Positions 17,589 to 30,324 of a stretch of 64,000 nt of DNA are shown here, piece by piece. Position 1 is the stretch's first letter. Every line of letters starts with the position of its first letter. Under the pieces are notes generated by a model, which saw only the letters and a program-made list of their open reading frames with translations, did no database searches and had not been told where the DNA came from. This DNA comes from Bauldia sp965232525 (GTDB lineage Bacteria > Pseudomonadota > Alphaproteobacteria > Rhizobiales > Kaistiaceae): assembly GCF_965232525.1 (NCBI RefSeq), contig NZ_OZ246980.1:2232001-2296000 (forward strand). Direction: 5' to 3'. The translations under genes were made by a program, and so were the position numbers.

Positions 17589-19001
17589 GTGCAGACCGAA
17601 TCGATCGACTACGGCGATGACGCCGGAGCCAGACGCCTGTTTCTGTTGCGATTGGTCGTTGTCGCCGCGCTCGGCGGGCTGCTGTTCGGCTACGATACCG
17701 CTGTCGTCTCCGGCGCGATTATTTACGTTCGCCAGGATTTCAATCTGAGTGCCGCCGCTGTCGGTTGGACCGTGTCCGCGGCGCTGGTCGGGGCCGCCTT
17801 CGGTGCCGCTTTCGCCGGCCGAGCCAGCGACCGTTTCGGCCGAAAGCTGACCCTGATCGTTGCCGCGATCCTGTTCCTCGGCACGGCGATCGGTTCGGCG
17901 ATGGCCGATTCCTTAGCCCTGCTGCTTATCATGCGAGCCATTGGCGGCATCGGCGTCGGGATCGTCTCCGTGGTCTCTCCCCTCTATCTGTCGGAAGTCG
18001 CGCCGGCGCGGCTGCGGGGCGGGCTGGTCTCGACCTACCAGCTTGCCCTGACCGTCGGGATGCTGCTGGTCTATCTCGTCAACTACCTGATCGCTACATC
18101 CGGCACGGTGGAGTGGGACATCGCTTATGGCTGGCGCTGGATGTTCGCGTCGCAAGCCGTGCCCGCGGCCATTCTCCTCGGTGCTTTGTTGACGGTGCCC
18201 GAAAGTCCGCGCTGGCTGTTCTTTCACGGACAGCGGGACAAAGCGGCCGCGATTCTCAAACGAATCCTAGCACCCACCGACGTGGCGAACGAGCTCCACA
18301 ACATGGGCGACATTCAAGACACCCATGAGACTCGAACGGGCTCCCGGTATTCACCGGCCGTGCGCCGTATCGTCGTGATCGGCGTCTTGCTGGCGGTGTT
18401 CCAGCAGGTCAGCGGTATCAACGTGCTCCTCTATTTCGCGCCGCAGATTTTTGAGACCGTGACCGGTGCGGGCGCCGACTTCGCGTTGTTGGAGACCATC
18501 ATTATCGGCGTTGCCAATCTGACATTCACGCTGGTGGCCCTGTTCACGGTCGATAAGTTTGGTCGTCGGATCCTGATGCTGATTGGATTCGCCATTATGG
18601 GCATCTGCATCGCGATTATCGGCGTCGCCATCTATTTGAACGCGGTCGGACCGCTACTGATCTTGCTCGTCATCGGCTACGTGGCGGGCTTCGCGGTTGC
18701 GGTAGGGCCGGTGACGTGGGTGATTCTCTCGGAGATCTTTCCAGCCCGCATTAGGGGCACTGCCGTCGGGATTGCCCTTATGGCCAACTGGCTCGCGAAC
18801 GTCGCGGTCTCCCAGACCTTCGCACAGATGGATTCCAACGCCTGGCTCATCGCCGTATTCAACCACGCTTTTCCGTTCCTGCTCTATGCCGGGTTCTGCC
18901 TGCTGGCGGTGATCTTCGTCTACCGCTTCATCCCGGAAACCAAGGGCCGGAGCCTGGAGGATATCGAAGCGTCGGAATTGGGCGGCCAATCGGCGACCTG
19001 A
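17589..19001 (+). CDS. MFS sugar porter (XylE/GLUT type)
   Basis: A 470-residue inner-membrane protein with 12 predicted helices. Sugar-porter signatures are FGYDTAVVSGAI after helix 1, ASDRFGRKLTLIVAAILFLG between helices 2 and 3, PESPRWLFFHGQRDKA before the central loop, FQQVSGINVLLYFAP in helix 7, DKFGRRILMLIG and the terminal PETKGRSLEDIE. It likely imports a monosaccharide with protons, but the exact sugar cannot be read. GTG 17589 has GGCGGGAG upstream. It stands alone, divergent from the TctC-type gene. Confidence 0.92.
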   Translation: MQTESIDYGDDAGARRLFLLRLVVVAALGGLLFGYDTAVVSGAIIYVRQDFNLSAAAVGWTVSAALVGAAFGAAFAGRASDRFGRKLTLIVAAILFLGTAIGSAMADSLALLLIMRAIGGIGVGIVSVVSPLYLSEVAPARLRGGLVSTYQLALTVGMLLVYLVNYLIATSGTVEWDIAYGWRWMFASQAVPAAILLGALLTVPESPRWLFFHGQRDKAAAILKRILAPTDVANELHNMGDIQDTHETRTGSRYSPAVRRIVVIGVLLAVFQQVSGINVLLYFAPQIFETVTGAGADFALLETIIIGVANLTFTLVALFTVDKFGRRILMLIGFAIMGICIAIIGVAIYLNAVGPLLILLVIGYVAGFAVAVGPVTWVILSEIFPARIRGTAVGIALMANWLANVAVSQTFAQMDSNAWLIAVFNHAFPFLLYAGFCLLAVIFVYRFIPETKGRSLEDIEASELGGQSAT

Positions 19002-19196
19002 AAGCTGCTACGACCGGGCCGGCCAGGGTACCTCCCGCGTTCCATAGACCGGGCCTTAGCAGTCCAATGCGCGCGGGTGCCGACAGGCGTTGCGCTTCCG
19101 CCGCACCCGCCGAGAAAACGACCGGACCAATACCAATCGCTCATCTCCTGTGGTTATCTCCCGCGCTGGTCGTCACGGTGCCCGAGGATAGGATTG

Positions 19197-20084
19197 ATGG
19201 GGCATGGTCTCACACCGTTGGGTCGTTTGGTCGGCGCTGCCCTGGTCGGCGCAGCGTTAGCCGTACCCGCGTCGGCGAACATCATCGACGGGACCGACGA
19301 TCGCGACTCGCTGCTGGTGCTCGGCCCGCAACTCGGTCTTTCGGATGACGAAATCGCGCGGATTCGGAAGGTCTCCGGCTATGTCGGCTGCTTCCGTCCG
19401 ACCCCGTCGCTGGGCTCCGGTGCGCTGTTCTTGACCAACAATCAGATCCTTACCGCCGGCCACGTCTTCTTCGACCCGACGACGGGCCTGCGGCGGTCCA
19501 ACTGCTTCTTCAAAAACCAGGAGGAGCCGTTCGTTCAGGTCGACTTGGTTCCGGAGGCAGCACGATTCGGGGCCGTGCCGCCACGGCCCGGGTCCAACTA
19601 CGATTTCGCGATCGTACCCCTGGTCAGGCCGATCGAAGGGGCCGAGCCGTTTCCGGTTGCCGAGGACGCGCCGGTGCGCGCCGGCGACAAGTTGATCGTC
19701 GTTACCGCCCACCCGGCCGGCATGGAGAAGGAGGTTCCCAACGAGATCCCCGTCGTCCAGCCCTGCACCATCCGGCGGGTGCCGGTGTCGACCAGCATCA
19801 CGTCGTTCTATCGGTCCGATTGCGACGCCAGCGGCTCATCGTCGGGAGGCATGAATCTGTCCCGCGTCGATGGCGAACTCGTCTATCGCGGCGTGACCAT
19901 CACCACCGGCCTTTGGCGCGACCCGGCGATGCGCGGCGCCCCTTACGACGAAAAGCGCGGCAGTGTCACCACCGCGCTCGGGACCGATGCGGCGGTGCTC
20001 AAAGCCGCGAAGGAACTTGCGATCGACAATCTCTTCTGGGCGGCGGGCCCGCGGTTGATCAGCAACCCGCCGCCATCGCAGTAG
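19197..20084 (+). CDS. Secreted trypsin-like (chymotrypsin-fold) serine protease
   Basis: The 295-residue protein starts with a Sec signal (LVGAALVGAALAVPASA, cleavage near residue 26). The mature N-terminus is NIIDGTDDRD. The catalytic triad is visible: His89 in TAGHVFF, Asp136 in NYDFAIVPL and Ser216 in SSSGGMN. Several cysteines could form disulfides. The pattern resembles the bacterial V8/glutamyl-endopeptidase-like S1 group. A long in-frame extension upstream to 19077 lacks a signal peptide. ATG 19197 is preceded by GAGGATAGG. Its substrate is unknown. It is a monocistronic gene between the sugar porter and trkH. Confidence 0.85.
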   Translation: MGHGLTPLGRLVGAALVGAALAVPASANIIDGTDDRDSLLVLGPQLGLSDDEIARIRKVSGYVGCFRPTPSLGSGALFLTNNQILTAGHVFFDPTTGLRRSNCFFKNQEEPFVQVDLVPEAARFGAVPPRPGSNYDFAIVPLVRPIEGAEPFPVAEDAPVRAGDKLIVVTAHPAGMEKEVPNEIPVVQPCTIRRVPVSTSITSFYRSDCDASGSSSGGMNLSRVDGELVYRGVTITTGLWRDPAMRGAPYDEKRGSVTTALGTDAAVLKAAKELAIDNLFWAAGPRLISNPPPSQ

Positions 20085-20212
20085 CGCGGTGGACAAGAAG
20101 CCCGATTTAGCCGGCGTTTTGGCCGCATGGCGACTGTCGCGCATCTGGGATAAACCAGACGGCGCAAACGAACGGCCGGCATACTAGCGCTAGAAGGCGG
20201 CGACGGAACATC

Positions 20213-21661
20213 ATGCTCCCCCAGATCTGGCCGGCGATTCTGACCCTGGGCTGGATCCTGTTCGCGATTGCCGCGGGCGAGGGGGTGATGGCGTTGTTCG
20301 CGCTCGCCACCCAGGATGGCCACGCGCAGGAGTTCGGCGTTTCGGCCGCCATCACAGCACTAGTCGCTGGCGCCTGCGTGCTCACCACACGAGGACGCCC
20401 GTTCGACCTCAAGTTCCGCGACGCAACGTTGCTCACCGTTGTCGCCTGGATCGTGGTGCCGGCCTTCGCGGCGATACCTCTGGTGGCGGAGCCGGTCGGT
20501 CTGTCGCCGGTTGATGCTTATTTCGAGATGGTTTCGGGGATCACCACGACCGGAGCGACGGTCATGGTCGGCCTTGATCAGACCGCGCCGTCGGTTCTGC
20601 TCTGGCGCTCGACCTCCCAGTGGATCGGCGGCATCGGCATCATCGGCTTCGCGATCGTCATCCTGCCGTTCCTCAAGATCGGCGGGATGCAGCTCTTCCG
20701 TCTCGAGTTCACCGAGCGCTCCGAAAAGGCGCTGCCGCGGATGCGGAGCATCGCGACGGCGATCGTCGAAATCTACCTGATCCTCACCGCGGCATGCTTC
20801 TTCGTCTACTGGATGCTGGGGATGACGCCGTTCGACGCGCTGAACCACGCGATGACCACCATCTGCACGGCCGGGTTCTCCACCCACGATGCGTCATTCG
20901 GCTACTTCGATTCGCCTGCCCTGGAGTGGGCGGCGATACTGTTCATGATCCTGGGCGCGCTGCCGTTCATGGCGTTGCTGCGGATGTTGCGCGCCGGCGC
21001 CTTCAAGGAGCGGTTCGATCCGCAGGTGCGCACCTTCCTGGTGGTGCTGGTGGTTCTGGTCGTGGTGTTCTCGGTGTGGATGCTCTTGTCGCAGACTCTT
21101 CCGGCCGGCCGGGCGCTGACCAAGTCAGCCTTCAATGTGGTCTCCATCGCTACCACCACCGGCTACACGTCGGCCAATTATGTCCAGTGGGGAACGTTCG
21201 CCGCCGTCTGGTTCTTCGCGCTCAGCTTCATGGGCGGCTGCACCGGGTCGACCGCCGGGGCGATCAAGATCTTTCGCTTCAAGGTCATGTACGCGGTGGT
21301 CAAGCAGCACATCCAGCGGACCATCTATCCGCATGCGGTAGCACCGATCCGCTACGGCGATCGGGTGATCTCCGACGAGCAGGCAGGCTCGGTCGGCGTC
21401 TTCGTCTTCCTCTATCTGGTGTCGTTCGCCGCGATTGCGGTCATCATGTCGGCGCTCGGCATGGGCGGCGAGACCAGCCTGTCGATCGCTGCGTCAGCGA
21501 TCGGTAACATCGGCCCGGGCATCGGCGACGTGATCGGACCCGACGGCAACTTCTCAAGCCTGCCCGACACCGCCAAGATCATTATGTGCCTGGCGATGAT
21601 CATGGGCCGGCTGGAAATCCTCGCCGTGCTCGTCCTGTTCATGCCGAGCTTCTATCGGTGA
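20213..21661 (+). CDS. trkH: Trk-type potassium uptake transmembrane subunit
   Basis: This 482-residue protein belongs to the TrkH/KtrB superfamily and conducts potassium inward. Pore-loop filter regions are visible: SGITTTGATVM, TTICTAGFSTHD, IATTTGYTSANY and SAIGNIGPGIGDVIG, one per repeat. The charged pore segment GCTGSTAGAIKIFRFKV also matches. The NAD-binding regulator TrkA is not encoded nearby. ATG 20213 follows GGCGGCGACGGAAC. The gene ends 85 bases before the stop of a tiny convergent gene, with a hairpin in between. Confidence 0.93.
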   Translation: MLPQIWPAILTLGWILFAIAAGEGVMALFALATQDGHAQEFGVSAAITALVAGACVLTTRGRPFDLKFRDATLLTVVAWIVVPAFAAIPLVAEPVGLSPVDAYFEMVSGITTTGATVMVGLDQTAPSVLLWRSTSQWIGGIGIIGFAIVILPFLKIGGMQLFRLEFTERSEKALPRMRSIATAIVEIYLILTAACFFVYWMLGMTPFDALNHAMTTICTAGFSTHDASFGYFDSPALEWAAILFMILGALPFMALLRMLRAGAFKERFDPQVRTFLVVLVVLVVVFSVWMLLSQTLPAGRALTKSAFNVVSIATTTGYTSANYVQWGTFAAVWFFALSFMGGCTGSTAGAIKIFRFKVMYAVVKQHIQRTIYPHAVAPIRYGDRVISDEQAGSVGVFVFLYLVSFAAIAVIMSALGMGGETSLSIAASAIGNIGPGIGDVIGPDGNFSSLPDTAKIIMCLAMIMGRLEILAVLVLFMPSFYR

Positions 21662-21675
21662 GCCCGCCCCCCGGA

Positions 21676-21704
21676 CACAACAAAGCCGGGCGCTGGTTCC
21701 CGGC
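21676..21704 (-). terminator. Rho-independent terminator of the small minus-strand gene
   Basis: Read on the minus strand, the stem GCCGGG / CCCGGC with an 8-base loop is followed by TTTGTTGT. It lies 42 bases after the stop of the 27-residue peptide gene and so fits as its terminator. The hairpin could also help stop trkH transcripts from the other side. Confidence 0.6.
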
Positions 21705-21746
21705 ACCCGGCAACGAAAAGAACTGGAACTCAAGACCCGGCGAGTA

Positions 21747-21830
21747 TCAAACAGCGCCCACAACAACAGCGGCGATGAAGACGAACGCGGCGCACACGAT
21801 GATCACATGGATCGGGCGGGCTAGGCTCAT
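21747..21830 (-). CDS. 27-residue single-span membrane peptide (unrecognised)
   Basis: A short reading frame encodes a peptide starting MSLARPIHV and continuing as one unbroken hydrophobic helix of about 18 residues (IIVCAAFVFIAAVVVGAV). The start ATG 21830 has a strong GGAGG about 7 bases upstream. A TAAAAT box lies roughly 40 bases before the start, and an intrinsic terminator follows. These signals and the helix make it a credible small protein. I do not recognise its family. It faces trkH and is divergent from the decarboxylase gene. Confidence 0.6.
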   Translation of the reverse strand: MSLARPIHVIIVCAAFVFIAAVVVGAV

Positions 21831-22153
21831 AAGGGTGCCTCCATTCCAAATGAGACTGCCGCTATTTTAGCCCCGCACAGGGTATCGGCGAAGCGAATTG
21901 TATGCTGCGCTGCAACCGGCGCTCTCTCCGTGTTCTAAGAATGCCGCTTAACTCTCTATAAGCACACGACACCTGTCTGTGGTCGCGGTCGGCAAAAAAG
22001 TGTTGCCAAGCTGATCGGGTTCGGCCATTCCGGCTCTGGCGGAGGGTTGTCGCAGCCATCGTCTGGCAAACGCTGGTTTCGCTACCGGGGCACGGCTGCT
22101 AGCGTTTGAAAGGTGACCGGCCGCCGCCGGGGGAAGGGGCAGGAAGACCGCGG
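21831..22153. other. Intergenic region between the small peptide gene and the decarboxylase
   Basis: This 323-base gap separates two divergent genes. A TAAAAT hexamer near 21867-21872 on the minus strand may serve the small peptide. CTATAAG at about 21956 on the plus strand is a possible -10 box. No convincing reading frame or recognised riboswitch was seen. A structured leader in front of the decarboxylase cannot be excluded by eye. Confidence 0.35.
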
Positions 22154-23374
22154 ATGAAGAGGTTCGCAGCGGCGCGCGAGGTCGTTCAGTCCCTGCGCCC
22201 GGACCAGCCCATCTACTGTTTTCGTCCAGGCGTTCTGGCGGCCGACGCGCGGGCTTTTGTCGAGGCGTTTCCAGGCAAGACCGCCTACGCGGTCAAGACC
22301 AACAGCGAGCCAATGGTGCTCGATACCCTGGCGTCGGCGGGGGTCTCGTGTTTCGACGTGGCGTCGCCGGCCGAGTTCGAGGCCGCCCGAGCAGTCAATG
22401 CCAATGCCGAGTTGCTCTACACCCATCCGGTCAAGGCCCAGTCGGACATCAGGCTCGCGCTCGAACGCTACGGTATCCGCGTTCTGGCGCTCGATCATGA
22501 GGATGAGGTCGCCAAGATCTTGCGGATCGTGCGAGGCCTCGATCTCGATCCGGAAGAAATCACGCTGTTAGTTCGCATTGCCGTGCGCGGCCAGGCGGCC
22601 TACGAGCTCTCCAAGAAGTTCGGCGCTGCGCCGGGTCACGCGGTGGAACTGGTCAAGCGCATCTATGGTGTCGGCTTCAAGGTCGGGCTGTGTTTCCACG
22701 TTGGCAGCCAGGTCGCCGACACGGGCACTTACGAACGGGCGATCGCTTCGGTGGCGTGGGTGCGATCGCGGGCCGGCGTGCCACTGGCGCTGCTGGATAT
22801 CGGCGGCGGGTTTCCGGCGCCCTATGGTCATGACCCGCGACAGGCGCCACCGCCGCGGCAGGACACCCAGGCTCTCGTCACCGGCATCGTGTCGGAAATC
22901 GGCGAATGGGGTCTCGACGACATCCCGTTGGTTGCCGAACCGGGGCGGGTGATTGTCGCCCGCTCGTTCTCGCTGATCGTCCGGGTGCTCCTGCGCAAGG
23001 GGCGGCGGCTTTACATCAACGATGGCATCTGGGCGTCGCTGTCCGACTCCTGGACCGGCAAGATCACCCTGCCGGCTCGCCTGTTACCGGATTCGGCGCG
23101 GCGCAAGCGGGCCGGCAATCCGGACTCGGTGGTTCCGTTCAAGGTCTGTGGCGCGACCTGCGATTCCGTCGACATATTGTCGCGGCCCTTCTACCTGCCG
23201 GAGACGGTCGGTACCGGTGACTGGATCGAGATTGGCCACATCGGTGCTTACTCGCTGGCGCTCCGGACCCGGTTCAATGGCTTCTACCCGGACACCTTCG
23301 TCGAAGTGACCACGCCGTTCGAGGCGGCCGGCCCGGCGGAAAGCCTTGCGTCGCTGGAAACAATGGCGGATTAA
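22154..23374 (+). CDS. Fold-III PLP-dependent ornithine/lysine-type decarboxylase
   Basis: The 406-residue enzyme belongs to the alanine-racemase-fold decarboxylases (ornithine, lysine or diaminopimelate). The PLP lysine is in TAYAVKTNSEPMVLD near residue 47. The phosphate-binding glycine loop is LLDIGGGFPAPYG, EPGR occurs in VAEPGRVIV, and the catalytic cysteine motif is GATCDSVDIL. The last motif and the length near 400 fit ornithine/lysine decarboxylases making putrescine or cadaverine better than LysA. A specific substrate is not assigned. ATG 22154 has AGGAAG upstream; an in-frame TTG at 22106 is rejected. Confidence 0.88.
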   Translation: MKRFAAAREVVQSLRPDQPIYCFRPGVLAADARAFVEAFPGKTAYAVKTNSEPMVLDTLASAGVSCFDVASPAEFEAARAVNANAELLYTHPVKAQSDIRLALERYGIRVLALDHEDEVAKILRIVRGLDLDPEEITLLVRIAVRGQAAYELSKKFGAAPGHAVELVKRIYGVGFKVGLCFHVGSQVADTGTYERAIASVAWVRSRAGVPLALLDIGGGFPAPYGHDPRQAPPPRQDTQALVTGIVSEIGEWGLDDIPLVAEPGRVIVARSFSLIVRVLLRKGRRLYINDGIWASLSDSWTGKITLPARLLPDSARRKRAGNPDSVVPFKVCGATCDSVDILSRPFYLPETVGTGDWIEIGHIGAYSLALRTRFNGFYPDTFVEVTTPFEAAGPAESLASLETMAD

Positions 23375-23449
23375 CGAGGAGCCGCCGCGAAAAAGGCGGA
23401 AACGGCTGCGTCAATTCCGCCGTCGGTATGGGTGACAGAAGGGCTTTCC

Positions 23450-24277
23450 GTGACAGCTTTGAGGGGTAGGCGTTTCGCGGGGATCGGACCCCGGTCCATG
23501 GTTCTGGCGATCGGCGCGTTTGCGCTCGCCGGATGCAATATCGGCGAGTACCAGTTCACCGAAGTGGAAGGCCGCGGCGGCTGGCGCGCCGAGAAGGAGC
23601 GCGCCTGCATGGCGACACGCGAACTGTCCGACAGCATTGTCCAGGTTGACGCGATCGTCGAGGAGATCGAGTGCGGCATGGACTTCCCGCTGGAGGTTTC
23701 TGCGTTGTCGTCGAGCACCGTGGTCGTCAGCCCCAAGGCAACGATCGGCTGTCCGCTGACCGACAAGCTCGAAGATTGGATCGCTGGGTCGGTGCAGCCG
23801 GCGGCGCAATCCAAGTTCGGTTCCAAGGTGGTGGAGATCAAGCAAATCTCCGCGTACGCCTGCCGCAAACGCAACAACTTCGGCAAGGAGTTTTCCGAGC
23901 ACGCCTTCGGCAACGCCCTCGATATCGCCGGCTTCAAACTCGCCAACGGCCGTGAGTTCTCCATTGCGGGTGGTTGGAAGGGCGATGCACAGGAGCAGGC
24001 GTTCCTCCGCGAGGTGTTCGCCGGCGCCTGCGAGCGGTTCACCACGACCCTGGGGCCGGGCAGCAACATCTTGCACTACAACCATATTCATATGGACCTG
24101 GCACAGCTCGCACCGGACGGCTCGCCGAAGATGTGCAAGCCGCCACCGCAAGGTGGCGTTCCGGCCGTGGCAGCCACACCAGCACCGACGCCGGCCGCTG
24201 CCGACGGCGCGACACCGCCGGTGACCGCGGAGCCGGAGATCATCCCGGCCGACACGGCGACGCCGGGCGCGGATTGA
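23450..24277 (+). CDS. Extensin-like domain lipoprotein, copy 1
   Basis: The 275-residue protein has a lipoprotein signal (AIGAFALAGC) and the extensin-like C-terminal domain found widely in Gram-negative bacteria. Conserved cysteines occur in ERACMA, IECGMDFPLEV, IGCPL, YACRKRNN and AGACERF. SEHAFGNALD (residues 149-158) and HIHMD (212-216) match the SxHxxGxAxD...HxH zinc-site pattern of LAS-type peptidases. A peptidoglycan hydrolase role is thus possible but inferred. The tail is alanine- and proline-rich. GTG 23450 is chosen for its AAGGG; GTG 23432 and ATG 23498 are alternatives. A paralogue follows after 104 bases. Confidence 0.82.
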   Translation: MTALRGRRFAGIGPRSMVLAIGAFALAGCNIGEYQFTEVEGRGGWRAEKERACMATRELSDSIVQVDAIVEEIECGMDFPLEVSALSSSTVVVSPKATIGCPLTDKLEDWIAGSVQPAAQSKFGSKVVEIKQISAYACRKRNNFGKEFSEHAFGNALDIAGFKLANGREFSIAGGWKGDAQEQAFLREVFAGACERFTTTLGPGSNILHYNHIHMDLAQLAPDGSPKMCKPPPQGGVPAVAATPAPTPAAADGATPPVTAEPEIIPADTATPGAD

Positions 24278-24381
24278 TCCCCAAGCCGATTGCTGCGCTG
24301 CCCATCTCAGCCGCCGCGTTGGGCACCCGTAAACGCAGGCTTTTGACTCTTCCTTAATCCCGCCTGCGCCAAGGTGCCGGC

Positions 24382-25230
24382 ATGCTCCGTCGCGTTGCGT
24401 ATCTGACGGTGACCGCCGTTCTGTGTCTTGGGGTCGGCGGGTGTGCCCTGAACTTTCTCGGCTTCGAGCGGCGCGATGCGTGGCGCGGCCAAGCCGAGCG
24501 CGCGTGCATGGCACACAAACCACAATCCTATTTCGTCCGCCAGGCCAGCGCGATCAACGGCCGCGGCACCTGCGGTCTCGACTATCCTTTGAAGGTTCAG
24601 GCGCTTGAAGACGGCACCATCGGTGTCGGGCCGGGCGCGACCCTCAACTGCCCCATCAAGGCGACGCTCGAATATTGGATGCGCCACTCGGTCCAGCCCG
24701 CATCGTTCGCCTATTTCGGCATGCCGATCGTCGAGATTCGGCAGGTTTCCAGCTACAGCTGCCGCACCCGCAACAACAAGCGCGGCGCCGCGCTGTCCGA
24801 GCACGCCTTCGGCAACGCCATCGACATCGCAGCGTTCAAGCTGGCGAACGGCCGGGTGGTGACCATCAAATCGGGCTGGCGCGGCCGGTCGGACGAGCGC
24901 GCCTTTCTCCGCGAAGTCTTCGCCAGCGCCTGTAAAACCTTCAAGACCACGCTCGGTCCCGGCGCCGCTTATCACGCCGATCATTTTCACGTTGACCTTG
25001 CCCGCCACGGCAAGTCGGGTACATCGACCTACTGCAAGCCTAAGCCAAGCATGACACCGCCCGCCCGGCCGCCGTTCGAGGGCGCCCGCTATGCGGCATT
25101 TCCCGGTCAGCCGCGCTACGGTTTGGCGCAGGCCTACACGGGCGGGATCAGCCAGCCGGATCAGATACTGCTGACCGAGCAGCCGCCGTCGTTCGAAGGG
25201 TCGCCTTTCTTTTCGGCGAAGCCGCGCTAG
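24382..25230 (+). CDS. Extensin-like domain lipoprotein, copy 2
   Basis: This 282-residue paralogue of the preceding gene has its own lipobox (LGVGGC) and the same domain: ERACMA, GTCGLDYPLKV, LNCPIKATLEYWM, YSCRTRNN. It repeats the metal-site-like pair SEHAFGNAID (139-148) and HFHVD (201-205). The C-terminal 60 residues are proline- and tyrosine-containing and unlike copy 1. ATG 24382 starts directly before the signal helix. The two genes form an obvious tandem duplication that has diverged outside the core. Substrates are unknown. Confidence 0.82.
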   Translation: MLRRVAYLTVTAVLCLGVGGCALNFLGFERRDAWRGQAERACMAHKPQSYFVRQASAINGRGTCGLDYPLKVQALEDGTIGVGPGATLNCPIKATLEYWMRHSVQPASFAYFGMPIVEIRQVSSYSCRTRNNKRGAALSEHAFGNAIDIAAFKLANGRVVTIKSGWRGRSDERAFLREVFASACKTFKTTLGPGAAYHADHFHVDLARHGKSGTSTYCKPKPSMTPPARPPFEGARYAAFPGQPRYGLAQAYTGGISQPDQILLTEQPPSFEGSPFFSAKPR

Positions 25231-25323
25231 GCGCTACGGCTAACGCCTCAATCTTGTCATGCGCACCGCCTCCGGGCAGTGCTAGGCTCGGTTCGATACT
25301 TGGAACACAGGAGGGTCGCTACC

Positions 25324-25788
25324 ATGCGGAAATTGGGATTAGCGCTGACGGCCGCGCTGGTATTGGCGGGAACGCCGTCGCTATCGGTCGCTGATGACGG
25401 AATCCCGGACCTGACCGGGACGTGGTCGGTCACCCTGGGAACGACGATCCTGGCCGACGGCACGGTCAATCAACATCCCCAGGACTATGCCAGCCACGTC
25501 TTCGAGATCACCGACCAAACCGGCTCGGTGTTCAAGGCGACGCACACACTTGTTCCGAAAGAAGAGACGAAGACGGGCACCCATTCCGGCACACCGCTGC
25601 GCGGACAGACCACCAACCTGATCGGTGCGGTCGATGGCACCGGTCCGTTCGTCATCCTCGCCGATATCGGCGATACGACGACATTCCAGTGCAACCTCAT
25701 CGACGAGGAGACCATGCGCTGCCTCGCCGCCGAAGCCGGAGACCATGCCGTCGCCAGCTTCATGCTGCTGAAGCGTCAGCAGCAGTAG
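25324..25788 (+). CDS. Secreted protein of unknown function
   Basis: The 154-residue product has a clear Sec signal (LGLALTAALVLAGTPSLSVA, cleavage near residue 23). The mature part is beta-rich and starts DLTGTWSVTLGTTIL, a layout reminiscent of small lipocalin-like or META-like secreted proteins. I cannot assign a family. Two cysteines (in TFQCNL and MRCLAAE) may form a disulfide. ATG 25324 is preferred because GGAGGG lies 8 bases upstream; a longer in-frame start at 25279 would bury the signal. It is convergent with the oxoprolinase gene, with only 3 bases between them. Confidence 0.7.
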   Translation: MRKLGLALTAALVLAGTPSLSVADDGIPDLTGTWSVTLGTTILADGTVNQHPQDYASHVFEITDQTGSVFKATHTLVPKEETKTGTHSGTPLRGQTTNLIGAVDGTGPFVILADIGDTTTFQCNLIDEETMRCLAAEAGDHAVASFMLLKRQQQ

Positions 25789-25791
25789 CGA

Positions 25792-29490
<3,699 letters not shown>

Positions 29491-29636
29491 GATTTCTGGT
29501 GTTCCCCTTGCGGACCATAGCAAATCCGCGGAGCTGATCGGCGCGAACCGACGCTCTTTTGTTCTAGGTCTAGGTTTTGCGATCGGCGCCCGCTAGATTT
29601 CCGGCCGACGGGGCGGTCTGGGTGGAGAATGCGGTA

Positions 29637-30263
29637 ATGAAGTATGCGTCAGTCATCGTCGCCGGGCTTGTCTGGGTGGGGGCAGTTGGTGGCGTTCAGG
29701 CGGCGTGCCAGGGCACGACAATCCTTTATCAGGACGGGTTCGAGCGGCTGCAACCCACATGGGGCAGTGAGACGGACTTTTTCCGGGTTGTCGATAACCA
29801 GTTGGAAGTGCGACCGCCGTCCGACACCTACTATTGGTCGGCCAACTCGGCCAACCTCTATGACGACATCGATATGTGCGTCACGATGACCACGCTCGCC
29901 GAGGGCGATCCGCTGGAATCCAAGGCGGGGCTGGTATTCTGGTACACCGACGTCAACAATTTCTACGTGTTCGAGCTGGCTCCCAACGGCAAGGCGTCGG
30001 TCTGGCGGCGCCAGCGCGGCAAGTGGCTGCCTCAGGTCGAGTGGCGCGACGCCGAAGGCGCCAACCAAGGCGACGGCGCGATCAACGAACTCAGGGTGAC
30101 AACCCTCGGCAGCCAGGCGATCTTCTACGTTAACGATCAGCAATTTGAGAAGATCGAGGGAACGCCGCCGGACAACGGCCAGCAGATCGGCATCTTCGCC
30201 GCCTCGCCGCCGGATGGCGTCGCCGCCTTCGGCTTCGACAACCTGACGGTGACCAAGCCCTGA
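29637..30263 (+). CDS. Secreted LamG/DUF1080-like domain protein
   Basis: The 208-residue protein has a Sec signal (SVIVAGLVWVGAVGGVQA, cleavage near residue 22). It is followed by one beta-sandwich-like domain with ILYQDGFERLQPTWG, YWSANSANLYDDIDMCVT, AGLVFWYTDVNNFYVFELAPNGKA and a final AAFGFDNLTVTK. This pattern is that of concanavalin-like, carbohydrate-associated domains (LamG or DUF1080), but no catalytic residues can be named. ATG 29637 has GGAG 9 bases upstream. It is alone, divergent from the oxoprolinase and ahead of the djlA-like gene. Confidence 0.7.
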   Translation: MKYASVIVAGLVWVGAVGGVQAACQGTTILYQDGFERLQPTWGSETDFFRVVDNQLEVRPPSDTYYWSANSANLYDDIDMCVTMTTLAEGDPLESKAGLVFWYTDVNNFYVFELAPNGKASVWRRQRGKWLPQVEWRDAEGANQGDGAINELRVTTLGSQAIFYVNDQQFEKIEGTPPDNGQQIGIFAASPPDGVAAFGFDNLTVTKP

Positions 30264-30324
30264 TCGCTTTGCCGCATCCCTTACGATCGTACCGGTCGCG
30301 AGCGACCGGCACTGAGGTGCGGCC

